A stretch of DNA of 64,000 bases from Bin87 sp034423595 (GTDB taxonomy: Bacteria > Chloroflexota > Dehalococcoidia > Lucifugimonadales > UBA3495), in the NCBI GenBank assembly GCA_965207025.1, contig OZ242258.1:1922001-1986000 (forward strand), read 5' to 3'. The notes beneath the pieces are model-generated. The model saw only the letters and a list, made by a program, of their open reading frames with translations. It ran no database searches and was not told the origin of the DNA. How positions within the stretch are numbered: the stretch's first letter is position 1; each line of letters opens with the position of its first letter. This document shows, piece by piece, positions 18,122-26,288 of this stretch. The position numbers were made by a program, and so were the translations under genes.

Positions 18122-19033
18122 TCAAGTGGTTTGGGATTGGTACCACTCTACGATTTCGGACCCGGTGGCGGCCCACACGCCGCCCTGAGCCATCATATAC
18201 TCCAGCGCCTCGTCCACTGCGCTCACGCGGAAGGGTTGCCCGACCAGCCAAGGATGCCAGTTCAGCGCCATGACCCGACCATTAGCCGCGCCGTCGTTGT
18301 GCAAGACGTCGAAACTCTCGATGAGACGGCGCTGGTAATCGGCTACCGTTACTTTGCGCTGGGCCAGGGAGGCCACGTCATCCAGCTCGTAGAGCAACGG
18401 CAACGCGAAGAAGGGATTGCCCCCGGCGGTCATAGCGTAGGGCTGCTCGTCGTTCGCCCAGTCGCAGACGTACCGGATACCCGCATCGGCCAGTAGCCGT
18501 GGAGTCCGGTCCGACTCACCATATTCGGGACCCAACCAGCCTGCCGGAGCGGAGCCGGTGGCGCGGGAGAGCGAATCTATGGACGATTGGATGTAATCCT
18601 TCTCCTCGACCTCAGACATTTTGCTCGTGATCATGCGGCTGACCGACACTCCGTGCCCTATGATTTCGCAGCCACGGTCGATGCAATGTCGCACCAGGTA
18701 AGGGTAGTTTTCCGCCGTGATGGCATCCATGGCAATAGTGGCGGGGACGTTGTGCTTTTCCAGGACGTCCAGCAACCTGAATATGCCGACCCGGTGGCCG
18801 TATTCCCGGTGCGACAGCCGGGCGTAATCAGGAAAGGCCCGGGGAGCCGACCCGCCCGCCAAATTCGCCACCTGGAAGGCGTCCGCCGGCGGTTGCCATT
18901 CCATGTGCTCCAGCACCAGAATGACGCAGAGGGCCACCCGCGCGTCGTTGGGCCATCGCAAAGCAGGCCGGGAAATAATCGGTGACCATTCGTGGTGCGG
19001 ATGGTCCATCCCAAACGTTCGTTGAGCAGGCAT
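18122..19033 (-). CDS. Polysaccharide deacetylase/PuuE-allantoinase-like protein, type A of pair 2
   Basis: A 303-residue close relative of the type A protein at 6798-7712. It shares the MPA.R.FGMDH start, the SHREYGHRVGIFR segment, EIIGHGVS, WLGPEYGES and NWHPWLVGQP. The first NodB motif reads LVLEHMEW, without the Asp present in the pair 1 protein. It lies 9 bases after type B and 11 bases before the amidohydrolase, so the three genes should be one transcript. The function is inferred to be hydrolysis of a small cyclic or linear amide, jointly with type B. Confidence 0.86.
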   Translation of the reverse strand: MPAQRTFGMDHPHHEWSPIISRPALRWPNDARVALCVILVLEHMEWQPPADAFQVANLAGGSAPRAFPDYARLSHREYGHRVGIFRLLDVLEKHNVPATIAMDAITAENYPYLVRHCIDRGCEIIGHGVSVSRMITSKMSEVEEKDYIQSSIDSLSRATGSAPAGWLGPEYGESDRTPRLLADAGIRYVCDWANDEQPYAMTAGGNPFFALPLLYELDDVASLAQRKVTVADYQRRLIESFDVLHNDGAANGRVMALNWHPWLVGQPFRVSAVDEALEYMMAQGGVWAATGSEIVEWYQSQTT

Positions 19034-19042
19034 ATTGGCGAC

Positions 19043-19957
19043 TCACCCAACCAGTTGCTGGGCGTGGGCCACAGCCTGGTCGTAGTAGTTGGCGATGTAG
19101 TATTCCGCGATCTCGTCGGCCGTGGTTTGCCAAACTCCATCGTGGGCCATTATGTAGTCCAGCGTATCTTCCAGGTATTTGATACGGTGGGGTTGGCCAA
19201 TCAGGAAGGGATGCAGCGCGATGCACATTACGCGGCCGCTTTCCTCACCTTCCTTGTAGAGCTGGTCAAACTGGGCTTTGCAAATATCCGCGAAATACTC
19301 GGCGCTGTAGTGGTTGTCTCGCAACACCGACGAATCGTTCAGTTCGATGGAGTAGGGCACTGACACAAGCTTGCCCCCGTTATTGACCTTGATGGGAGTG
19401 GGCTGGTCGTCATGGAACCAGTCGGTGTGGTATATCAAACCGGCCTCGGCCATCAGGTCGGGTGTGTTCACCGTTCCGGTTATGGCCGGGCCCAGCATAC
19501 CCTTCAGCTGCTTTCCCGTGTGACGTTTCAGCGTGTCGATACAGTCGCGGTAGAATTCCCGCTCCTCGTCCTCGGTGCAGGTGTACAGGTACTGGGTGTT
19601 GTAGATCCCGTGGCTCATGAAATCGTAGTCGCGCTCAATCATCGCTTCCGCGATTTCCGGGAAGTGCTCCAGCACCGCGAGGTTCAGGGACACGCAACAA
19701 CGGATGCCGTGCTTGTCCAGAGGCTCAAGCATGCGCCAGAAGCCGACTCGGTTACCGTAATCCCGGTAGGTGTATTGCTGGACGTCCGGGTAGGGAGTCC
19801 GAGGCCAGGGATCGCGAACGCCCTCATTGACGGGAAGATACTCGTAGTGTTCCACGTTGGGAGAAATCCACAAAGCAACCCGGGCATCGTTGGGCCACTT
19901 GATTACGGGCCGATCAATGATGGGCAGGTAGTCAATACGGTCCGGTGGCAGCGCCAT
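19043..19957 (-). CDS. Polysaccharide deacetylase/PuuE-allantoinase-like protein, type B of pair 2
   Basis: A 304-residue protein very similar to the type B protein at 7728-8636 along its whole length, with the same PNVEHYEY, RDYGNRVGFWRM, FMSHGIYNT, MLGPAI and LHPFLIGQPHR segments. By eye type B is more conserved between the pairs than type A. It is the first gene of the B-A-amidohydrolase set, preceded by GGGAGG. The missing Asp in the first NodB motif is shared by both type B proteins, so it is a property of the subfamily and not a random loss. Confidence 0.87.
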   Translation of the reverse strand: MALPPDRIDYLPIIDRPVIKWPNDARVALWISPNVEHYEYLPVNEGVRDPWPRTPYPDVQQYTYRDYGNRVGFWRMLEPLDKHGIRCCVSLNLAVLEHFPEIAEAMIERDYDFMSHGIYNTQYLYTCTEDEEREFYRDCIDTLKRHTGKQLKGMLGPAITGTVNTPDLMAEAGLIYHTDWFHDDQPTPIKVNNGGKLVSVPYSIELNDSSVLRDNHYSAEYFADICKAQFDQLYKEGEESGRVMCIALHPFLIGQPHRIKYLEDTLDYIMAHDGVWQTTADEIAEYYIANYYDQAVAHAQQLVG

Positions 19958-19984
19958 TGGTTATACCTCCCTGGTTTGCCCGAT

Positions 19985-21457
19985 CTATGATCGGCGCTGA
20001 AGTTCCTGCACGGCTATCTCCGCCTCTCTGCGGAGGCTGTGGCTGTTGATCCTTTCCTGATGAACTGCTTTGAATGAGTCTAGAGCGAAGGGTTGCCACG
20101 TGTAGCGGAGGGTGCGAACGGCGTTTTCGTCCCTATCCACCGCTTCGGTCAACAAAGTGTAGATGGGCAGGAGATAACCGGAACTGGGCAGAGTACGCAC
20201 GTCGCGGGTGAGTTGGGTAATCCGGAGGCTATATTGCTCCAGTTCTGCCACTACTTCGGTGCGGTCGCATCCGCCGTCGTCCTTGCGCCAACTGTTGTAG
20301 CCTTCGTTGAAAGCGTCCCAAGTGCGCAGCAGACGCTGGTATTCCGTGTCGAACGTCGCGAGCTCAGCCAAGCCTCTTTCGGCGTCGGGGTCGGCCAGGT
20401 CGTCAATGGTATCGTCAGCCTGTTCCACCGACTCTGCGCTCGCCTCCACGCTGGCCTCCAGCGGCTTGAAGTCGGGGAGCTTGGCGCCCTCTTCGGATGG
20501 GCTGTCAGGCTCTGAATCACCCTCAGATTCGGTGGTGGCCTCACTCTCACTCTCGCTATCGGATTCGCCATTGCTTTCCGATTCGGTGGAGGCTTCGCCG
20601 TCGCCATTAGATCCGACGGCTTTGGCTGATTCTATGACCGCTTCAAATGCTTCCCTCTCATCCCCCACGGCGTCCTTCAGGGCTTCCACCGTGTCTTCAG
20701 CCACTTCCAACTCTGGAAGTTCGTCAATGGCGTCGGCGATGGACTCAAGCCCTTTCACGTACGATTCGAGGCCTTCGAGGACCGCCTCCGCTCCCAACGT
20801 GTCCGCGTCCTTTTGCAGGGTTTCGTAGTCATCGTGGAGAGTTTCCCAATCGGCCTTGATGAGATCAAAAGCGGCCAGGAATTCGGCGACGGCATCGGGG
20901 TCGGCAGTGTCTTCAAAATCCTCGCGAAGCTCTATGGCCCGGTCTTCTGCGCTCTTTTGGGCTTGCGAGGATTTCGTCCGCTGCTGTTCTACGTTCTCAA
21001 ACAGCGACACGTTGTTGGGCTGCCAGCGGTCGCGCAGTTGCCTGTAAGCAGCCTCTTCTTCTTCAGCTGCGACGATGAGCAGGTCAGCCAACTCGCCACT
21101 GGTTGAACCGCGAGTCAGGTCCCTCGCTTGCTCGGTGATGGAGTTGAATGAAACCGCGAAATCGTTAAGAGCCAGGTGCATGGCATTGGGGTGGCACGAA
21201 GACAGACCGGCGTTCCACCGGTCGAAGTCATCGTGGAACAGGTCCCACTCTTCTGAAATGGCCTCGTACTGCCCGACGAAATCCGATACGGGGATTTCCT
21301 GGGTCGGCATGGCAGGCATGGCGACAATGGGCGGCGCTTCCGTGGGAGCCGTTTCCGAATCGGTGGCCTCGGGCTGGGTACAAGCCGTCAAAGCCAATGC
21401 TGTCAACAAGCCCAGAGTCAGGGAGGGCCATCTGAAAGAACCGAGGTCAAGTTTCAT
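19985..21457 (-). CDS. Predicted lipoprotein with Ser/Glu-rich linker, function unknown
   Basis: A 490-residue protein. An N-terminal hydrophobic segment ends in the lipobox LTAC at about residues 23-26, so the mature protein should be a lipid-anchored exported protein. The rest is mostly helical with long charged stretches likely to form coiled coils. Residues about 285-325 are a low-complexity linker of Ser, Glu, Asp and Thr separating two helical parts that both contain WxxFxxxxxxWR-like pieces, suggesting an internal repeat. It starts 3 bases after the stop of the membrane-anchored unknown and so belongs to the SppA cluster. No catalytic motif was recognised. Confidence 0.75.
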   Translation of the reverse strand: MKLDLGSFRWPSLTLGLLTALALTACTQPEATDSETAPTEAPPIVAMPAMPTQEIPVSDFVGQYEAISEEWDLFHDDFDRWNAGLSSCHPNAMHLALNDFAVSFNSITEQARDLTRGSTSGELADLLIVAAEEEEAAYRQLRDRWQPNNVSLFENVEQQRTKSSQAQKSAEDRAIELREDFEDTADPDAVAEFLAAFDLIKADWETLHDDYETLQKDADTLGAEAVLEGLESYVKGLESIADAIDELPELEVAEDTVEALKDAVGDEREAFEAVIESAKAVGSNGDGEASTESESNGESDSESESEATTESEGDSEPDSPSEEGAKLPDFKPLEASVEASAESVEQADDTIDDLADPDAERGLAELATFDTEYQRLLRTWDAFNEGYNSWRKDDGGCDRTEVVAELEQYSLRITQLTRDVRTLPSSGYLLPIYTLLTEAVDRDENAVRTLRYTWQPFALDSFKAVHQERINSHSLRREAEIAVQELQRRS

Positions 21458-21460
21458 AAG

Positions 21461-22798
21461 TTATTTGCTCTCTGTCTCAAAAGAGGTGACCGACGCGAAA
21501 TCATTTACAAGGTCTTGTCTGTACTTGCCGTCCAGCACGCCGGCAACCGCCTTGCTCAGCGTTTCGGGAGTGTCGGCCAGCAAAATCAGGATGTGCCGGT
21601 CGCTGCTGCGATCCAGAACGGCTACTGCCGTGCCTTCCAGACCCAGGTCCTCGCCGAAAGGTCCCGAAAGGGAATCATCCACTCGGATTCCCGCCGATTG
21701 CAAGTAGCCGCCCACTCGCTGCGCGTCATCGTGAAGTCCCAGGAAGACTGTATCGCTGCTGAAGTCCTCAACCGTGGTTAGTTCGGACCCGATCCCATAT
21801 TCGGACAACCCATTTTTCACGGCGGTGCCGCTGCCGAAAAGGGAAGCGTGGCCTACCACTATTTCAACGTCCCGACTCGAAGCGCTCTGGAAAAAGCTTG
21901 GGAAGTCTCCCAGGACAAATTCCCGCGAACTGGTAGTTACGAAATCGGCGATGTTGGACAGCAGTTGATCGTTATCCAGCGCAGAGTTGTGGGGCGGAAT
22001 CATGAACGTGAAATCCCCGACCGCCAGCACATTGCGGGAGTCGCCCCAGACAATTGGGGACAACCCTACGCCCGACGGCGCTGCGGAGGACTCGGTCATC
22101 CCGTCGGTGAAAGCGATTCCGGAACCCGAAGTCTGGATGGATCCGGCAGAATACAGGGCGATGGAGCCTACCCCGGACGTGATCTCGTCCGGCTGGAATT
22201 GCCGCACGAAGATGTGCTGGAAGTTGAGGTCGTTCTCGTGCTGATTGAACAGATAGTCCGGCTGGAAATTAACGCCGAACCGTTCCGCAAGGCTGTTCAT
22301 TTGATGGATCCGGGTAGGATCCGAAACTAACAGCAGTTTGCCACCCTTCCGGACAAAGTCTTCCACCAGGTCAGCTTCGGCGGCAGTGTAGGCATCGCGG
22401 GGCAAAATCACCAGCAGGGCATCTGCCCGGCGCAGATTTTCCCCCAGCAAAGACAGCCGTTTGGCTGCCTCCGTACTCCGGAAGTCTCCAATGTATTCGA
22501 CTACCGCACCCCGGCTGCCGATCCTGGAGAGCAGGACCGAAATCTCACTCTGTCGGTACGAATTCCTGTGGGTGGCATCAACTACCATGAGGGCGCCCGG
22601 CGCAACGGATGCAAGGTGCTCCCGGGCGGGATTCGCGGGTAGGTCGTGGACTGTCGTATCGGGAAACGCGACCACCGACGCAGCCGGCGGGTCGTAACTG
22701 GTCTGGTGGAAAATCAGGTAACCGCCGCCAAAAGCCAATACGGCGAAGACGACCAGCAGCCCCAGGACCCCTAGTAATTTAGTAGTCATTGCCGGCAT
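21461..22798 (-). CDS. Membrane-anchored protein of unknown function (DUF4350/GldG-like region)
   Basis: About 445 residues with one N-terminal membrane helix (roughly residues 8-29) and a large exported or cytoplasmic domain. The stretch around residues 125-165, with LLVILPRDAYT followed by VEDFVRKGGKLLLVSDPTR, resembles the glutamine-amidotransferase-like fold of DUF4350 or GldG-type proteins, which lacks known catalysis. The start may be 22798 or 22789; neither has a strong ribosome site. Either overlaps the end of the SppA-like gene by 11-20 bases, so translation is probably coupled. Next in the operon is the Ser/Glu-rich lipoprotein. Confidence 0.75.
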   Translation of the reverse strand: MPAMTTKLLGVLGLLVVFAVLAFGGGYLIFHQTSYDPPAASVVAFPDTTVHDLPANPAREHLASVAPGALMVVDATHRNSYRQSEISVLLSRIGSRGAVVEYIGDFRSTEAAKRLSLLGENLRRADALLVILPRDAYTAAEADLVEDFVRKGGKLLLVSDPTRIHQMNSLAERFGVNFQPDYLFNQHENDLNFQHIFVRQFQPDEITSGVGSIALYSAGSIQTSGSGIAFTDGMTESSAAPSGVGLSPIVWGDSRNVLAVGDFTFMIPPHNSALDNDQLLSNIADFVTTSSREFVLGDFPSFFQSASSRDVEIVVGHASLFGSGTAVKNGLSEYGIGSELTTVEDFSSDTVFLGLHDDAQRVGGYLQSAGIRVDDSLSGPFGEDLGLEGTAVAVLDRSSDRHILILLADTPETLSKAVAGVLDGKYRQDLVNDFASVTSFETESK

Positions 22799-23726
22799 AC
22801 AGGTAATAGATGTTAGGCCCGTGAATGTCCATTGGGAACTCGGGCAACGGGTTCTCGCGGTCGATGTTGTCGAATATCATTGCCGGCAACTTCTCATTGG
22901 CATCTGGCAAGACCACCTCGTTTTCGGAACGGAATATGCGGCGCGTTCGGAGGATCAACTCCCGCAGCACTTCGGCGTTGACATCCACGGTGCCGTAGTT
23001 GGAAATTCCCGCAAGGTCGGCAGCCTTTGCCATGGCGTCGCTGTCGCCGCCCAATTCGTCCACCAGGCCGAGCCTCACGGCGTCAATGCCGGCGTACAGT
23101 CGTCCTTCCGTCAATTGCTCCTCCGTTACGCGGAGCTTATCGCCCCGTTCACGAATCACCATGTGGGCGAAAGAATCCTTAAGTCCGTCAACCAGGCCAA
23201 TCCAGTCTCTCCGGGAAGAGCCACTGAGTTTGTGCGGGCCGGTGACCACGATGTTCTCCGGCAACGGCCGGGGAATAACCGAGCCGGCAAACGCGATAAC
23301 GCCAACATTGCCAACCAGTGAGGACGTTTGAGCGAAGGAGTGATTGGCCCCCATGGCCATCATGTATCCTCCGCTCGCCACCATGCCGCCCATGAGAATC
23401 ACCACGGGCTTTTCCTCCCGCAGTTTCCGAGTCTCGAGGTACAGCCGCTCACTCGACGCAGCTCCCCCTCCTGGGGAGGACAGACGGATAACCACGGCCT
23501 TGATGGACGGATCCTCACGGGCGAAGCGGAGGTACTCGGTGATGATGTAGGCCGAATCGTCTGTGATGACCGTGAACGGGATGTCGATCACGCCGATGTT
23601 ATGTTTGGTCGGAACGGTGTTGATCAGCACCACGACGCCAATTACCACCCCGAGAATTATCGCGGATGGCGCGAGGACGTACCAACTGGAGAGCGCCTTC
23701 AGCGGCGCCAGTAACCTTTTCAACAC
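22779..23726 (-). CDS. SppA-like S49 family serine peptidase
   Basis: A 315-residue membrane-anchored protease of the signal-peptide-peptidase A/ClpP-crotonase fold. The N-terminal membrane helix is at about residues 15-37. The oxyanion segment SSPGGGAASSE is near 83-93 and the nucleophile is Ser118 in MVASGGYMMA. The length fits short, single-domain SppA proteins. Family members degrade remnant signal peptides in the membrane and form oligomeric rings. It heads a three-gene set with a membrane-anchored unknown and a lipoprotein, which may be partners or substrates. The catalytic Lys could not be assigned with certainty. Confidence 0.85.
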   Translation of the reverse strand: MLKRLLAPLKALSSWYVLAPSAIILGVVIGVVVLINTVPTKHNIGVIDIPFTVITDDSAYIITEYLRFAREDPSIKAVVIRLSSPGGGAASSERLYLETRKLREEKPVVILMGGMVASGGYMMAMGANHSFAQTSSLVGNVGVIAFAGSVIPRPLPENIVVTGPHKLSGSSRRDWIGLVDGLKDSFAHMVIRERGDKLRVTEEQLTEGRLYAGIDAVRLGLVDELGGDSDAMAKAADLAGISNYGTVDVNAEVLRELILRTRRIFRSENEVVLPDANEKLPAMIFDNIDRENPLPEFPMDIHGPNIYYLYAGNDY

Positions 23727-23799
23727 TCACCTTGCCTGTCTATGGGCGGGTTAGGGTAAAGAATACGCTGCTGAGTGTCAATTGTATCGCTACGCGCCC

Positions 23800-23933
23800 A
23801 GGGTCTTTCGATTATCCGGTGTGTCATTGCGACCCCGCGCTTGATGCGGGGGTGGCAATCTCGTTTCGACTGCACAGGTCTGACGGGATTGCCACGTCGC
23901 TACCGCTCCTCGCAATGACAATCGAAAGACCCT
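23800..23933. repeat. Dispersed palindromic repeat, family 1, copy 2, with outer inverted arms
   Basis: The core at 23822-23920 starts TGTCATTGCGACCCC and ends GCTCCTCGCAATGACA, matching copy 1 at 9967. It is bracketed by an additional perfect inverted pair, AGGGTCTTTCGATT at 23800-23813 and AATCGAAAGACCCT at 23920-23933. It occupies most of the 298-base gap between the divergent SppA-like and MaoC-like genes, where no other signal was recognised except a TTAGAATC-like AT-rich stretch upstream of 24025. Confidence 0.8.
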
Positions 23934-24024
23934 GCTACGCGCCGGCCGATTTGTGAAAATCCATGGGTTTGGTTAGAATCTCCGCGATCATCAACAGACT
24001 GCGGTTTTCAAAAGGAGTTGGCTG

Positions 24025-25095
24025 ATGTCCGGCAGCCTGATCACCGACGAAATACGAGCCCTGATCGGGTTGGAATCTGAGCCTGAGCGCAATCGATTCC
24101 CCATCAGCGCGGAAATGGCCTACGACGTAGCCGACGCAATTGAAGACTATAACCCGCTGTACGTCGATCCCGAGTACGCGGAGCAAAGTCGGTTCCGCGG
24201 TTTGTTGTGCCCGCCACTCGCTGCCTGGAAGGACATTGCCCCTCCCATCGGATACTTTGGCGCCGGGCAGGAATGGCACTTTGAAGTCCCGCTTCCATTC
24301 AACAGTTACGGCCTGAACGGGGGCAGCGACTGGCAGTTTCTGGCCCCGGCGCGGGTCGGGAGTTGGGTGACCCGCCGGTTCAGGATCCTGGACATCTTCG
24401 AGAAGCAGGGCAGATCGGGGCCGCTGGTATTCATAGTGCGCGAGGAAACCCAAACGGACCAACAGGGCGAACAGCTCAGCCGGGCCCGTCGCGTGAGCAT
24501 CCACCGCGCCCTGCCCGCCGGAGAGGAACCCAGCGACGTGGCCCAGGTAGCCTCTGACCTCACCACTGTCGCGGTCGCGCCACCGAACCCGGAAATCATT
24601 CTGCCGAAACCTGAATCATCGCCCGTCCAACAGCGATACTTTGAAGACGTTTCCGTAGGGGACAGCCTCCCGCCGGTAGTGAAGGGTCCCATGACCACCA
24701 CGCATCTGATCCGGTGGGCCGCTGCCAACGGCAACTACGCTCGCATTCACTGGGATTTGCCGTTTGCGCAACTCCACCAGGGCCTTCCCAACGTGGTCGT
24801 CAATGGGTCGCTCAAGAACCAGTACCTCGGACAGTTGCTGTTGGACTACGCCGGAGACGAAGGCTGGTTCAAGCGGTTTTATGTTGAACACCGGGGTATG
24901 GATTTTCCTGGCGACACTCTCACTGCTTCAGGCATAGTTACGGGTACGCGCGAAGCTGAGGGCTTCGGGTATGTGGACTGCGCGGTAGCGCTACAGAACG
25001 ACCGGGGCCCTCAAACGGCATCGGGCACCGCGACGGTGATCCTGCCCAAACGCGGACAGTCCCTGCCTCTCAATTGGGAGGAGGAGGCCTGGTGA
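24025..25095 (+). CDS. MaoC/FAS1-like acyl dehydratase, two hot-dog domains
   Basis: A 356-residue protein. The N-terminal half (about 1-150) has the FAS1-like dehydratase pattern, with RFPISAEMAYDVADAIEDYNPLYVDPEYA. The C-terminal half has the hot-dog features PPVVKGPMTTTHLIRWAAANGNYARIHWD and a VVNGSLKNQYLGQLL helix. Such double hot-dog proteins hydrate enoyl-CoA or mesaconyl-CoA-type thioesters. AAGGAG precedes the ATG. Its TGA overlaps the GTG start of the next gene as GTGA, so the dehydratase and two CoA-transferases are translationally coupled and probably act on one CoA-ester pathway. Confidence 0.88.
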   Translation: MSGSLITDEIRALIGLESEPERNRFPISAEMAYDVADAIEDYNPLYVDPEYAEQSRFRGLLCPPLAAWKDIAPPIGYFGAGQEWHFEVPLPFNSYGLNGGSDWQFLAPARVGSWVTRRFRILDIFEKQGRSGPLVFIVREETQTDQQGEQLSRARRVSIHRALPAGEEPSDVAQVASDLTTVAVAPPNPEIILPKPESSPVQQRYFEDVSVGDSLPPVVKGPMTTTHLIRWAAANGNYARIHWDLPFAQLHQGLPNVVVNGSLKNQYLGQLLLDYAGDEGWFKRFYVEHRGMDFPGDTLTASGIVTGTREAEGFGYVDCAVALQNDRGPQTASGTATVILPKRGQSLPLNWEEEAW

Positions 25096-26288
25096 TACCT
25101 GGCATCTTGAGCGGGATCCGGGTGCTGGAATTGGGCGGCCACGTGTCCGCTCCGTTCTGTTCCAGGTTACTGGCTGACTACGGCGCCAATGTCATTAAGG
25201 TGGAACCGGCGGGAATCGGCGATGAAGCGCGGCGGATGGGACCGTTCGTTGGCGATGACCCCCATCCCGAAAAAAGCATCCCCTTCCTGTATCTAAACAC
25301 CAACAAGCGGGGCATCACTCTTGACCCCGGTTGTTCCGCCGGCGCCGGTCTGCTGGCCCAATTGCTTGAAAGCGCCGACGTTTTGATAGAGAACTATCCT
25401 CCCAACGAACGGCCGGCGGATGCTTTGGAACTTGAAAATCTGGCGCGCGATTATCCGAGCTTGATAGTTGCGTCCATTACTCCCTTCGGGCAGACCGGGC
25501 CGTACCGCGACTATGCGGCTACCGACATCGTGGCGGTGGCAATGAGCGGGCTGATGTACCATTCCGGCAATTCGGACCGGGAACCGCTGCGCAACACGCT
25601 GAACCAATCGTTCTATGTTGCCGGCATCAACGCCGCCGTCGCTACCACTGCTGCCCTGTTCCAACGAATGAGCACCGGCCTGGGGCAGAGTATCGACGTC
25701 TCAACGGTGGAGTGCCTGGCGTCGCACCTCGTGCAGGCGGTTCCGTACTACAGTTATATGGGAGCCATCAAGGGGCGTCGCCCGGTGCGCGGGTCAGGGT
25801 TCGAGGAACTGATGCCGGCCCGCGACGGCTACGTTATTCCATCGGTCCAGGGTTCTCAGCCCTGGTCCACCGTGGCCGATCTGATCGGTGTGTCGGAACT
25901 GCACGACGAACGGTTCGCTTCCGGCTCAGGGCGCATCGAATACGGCGAGGAGATCTACGAACTGCTGGTCAAGGGCCTGTCGCAGTGGGATCGAAAGGCG
26001 CTGCACCAGGCGTCCGGAGAACGGAGGCTGGTGTTCGGCATGGCGCAAGACGCCGGCGATCTGTACGAGTGCCCGCACCTTCACGAACGGGAATTTTTCC
26101 GTTCCGTGGAGCATCCGGTATCCGGCGCAGCGAACTATCCCGGAATGGGTCCCAATCTGTCGGGCATGAGATATGAAATCTACCGACCCGCGCCGTTGCT
26201 GGGCCAGCACAACCATGAGATCTACTGCGACGAGCTGGGCCGTTCCGCCGGCGAATTGACCCAACTGCGGGCATTGGGGGCGATATGA
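25092..26288 (+). CDS. CaiB/BaiF class III CoA-transferase 1
   Basis: A 398-residue CoA-transferase moving CoA between carboxylic acids, or acting as a racemase-like relative. Family marks are RVLELGGHVSAPFCSRLLADYGANVIKVE at the start, SITPFGQTGPYRD and the QSIDVSTVECL segment holding the catalytic Asp. The GTG at 25092 is chosen because it overlaps the previous stop and follows GGGAGGAGGAGG; a TTG at 25074 would precede the ribosome site. Its own stop overlaps the ATG of the second CoA-transferase. The two proteins may form a hetero-oligomer, as adjacent CaiB-type subunits sometimes do. Confidence 0.9.
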   Translation: MIPGILSGIRVLELGGHVSAPFCSRLLADYGANVIKVEPAGIGDEARRMGPFVGDDPHPEKSIPFLYLNTNKRGITLDPGCSAGAGLLAQLLESADVLIENYPPNERPADALELENLARDYPSLIVASITPFGQTGPYRDYAATDIVAVAMSGLMYHSGNSDREPLRNTLNQSFYVAGINAAVATTAALFQRMSTGLGQSIDVSTVECLASHLVQAVPYYSYMGAIKGRRPVRGSGFEELMPARDGYVIPSVQGSQPWSTVADLIGVSELHDERFASGSGRIEYGEEIYELLVKGLSQWDRKALHQASGERRLVFGMAQDAGDLYECPHLHEREFFRSVEHPVSGAANYPGMGPNLSGMRYEIYRPAPLLGQHNHEIYCDELGRSAGELTQLRALGAI

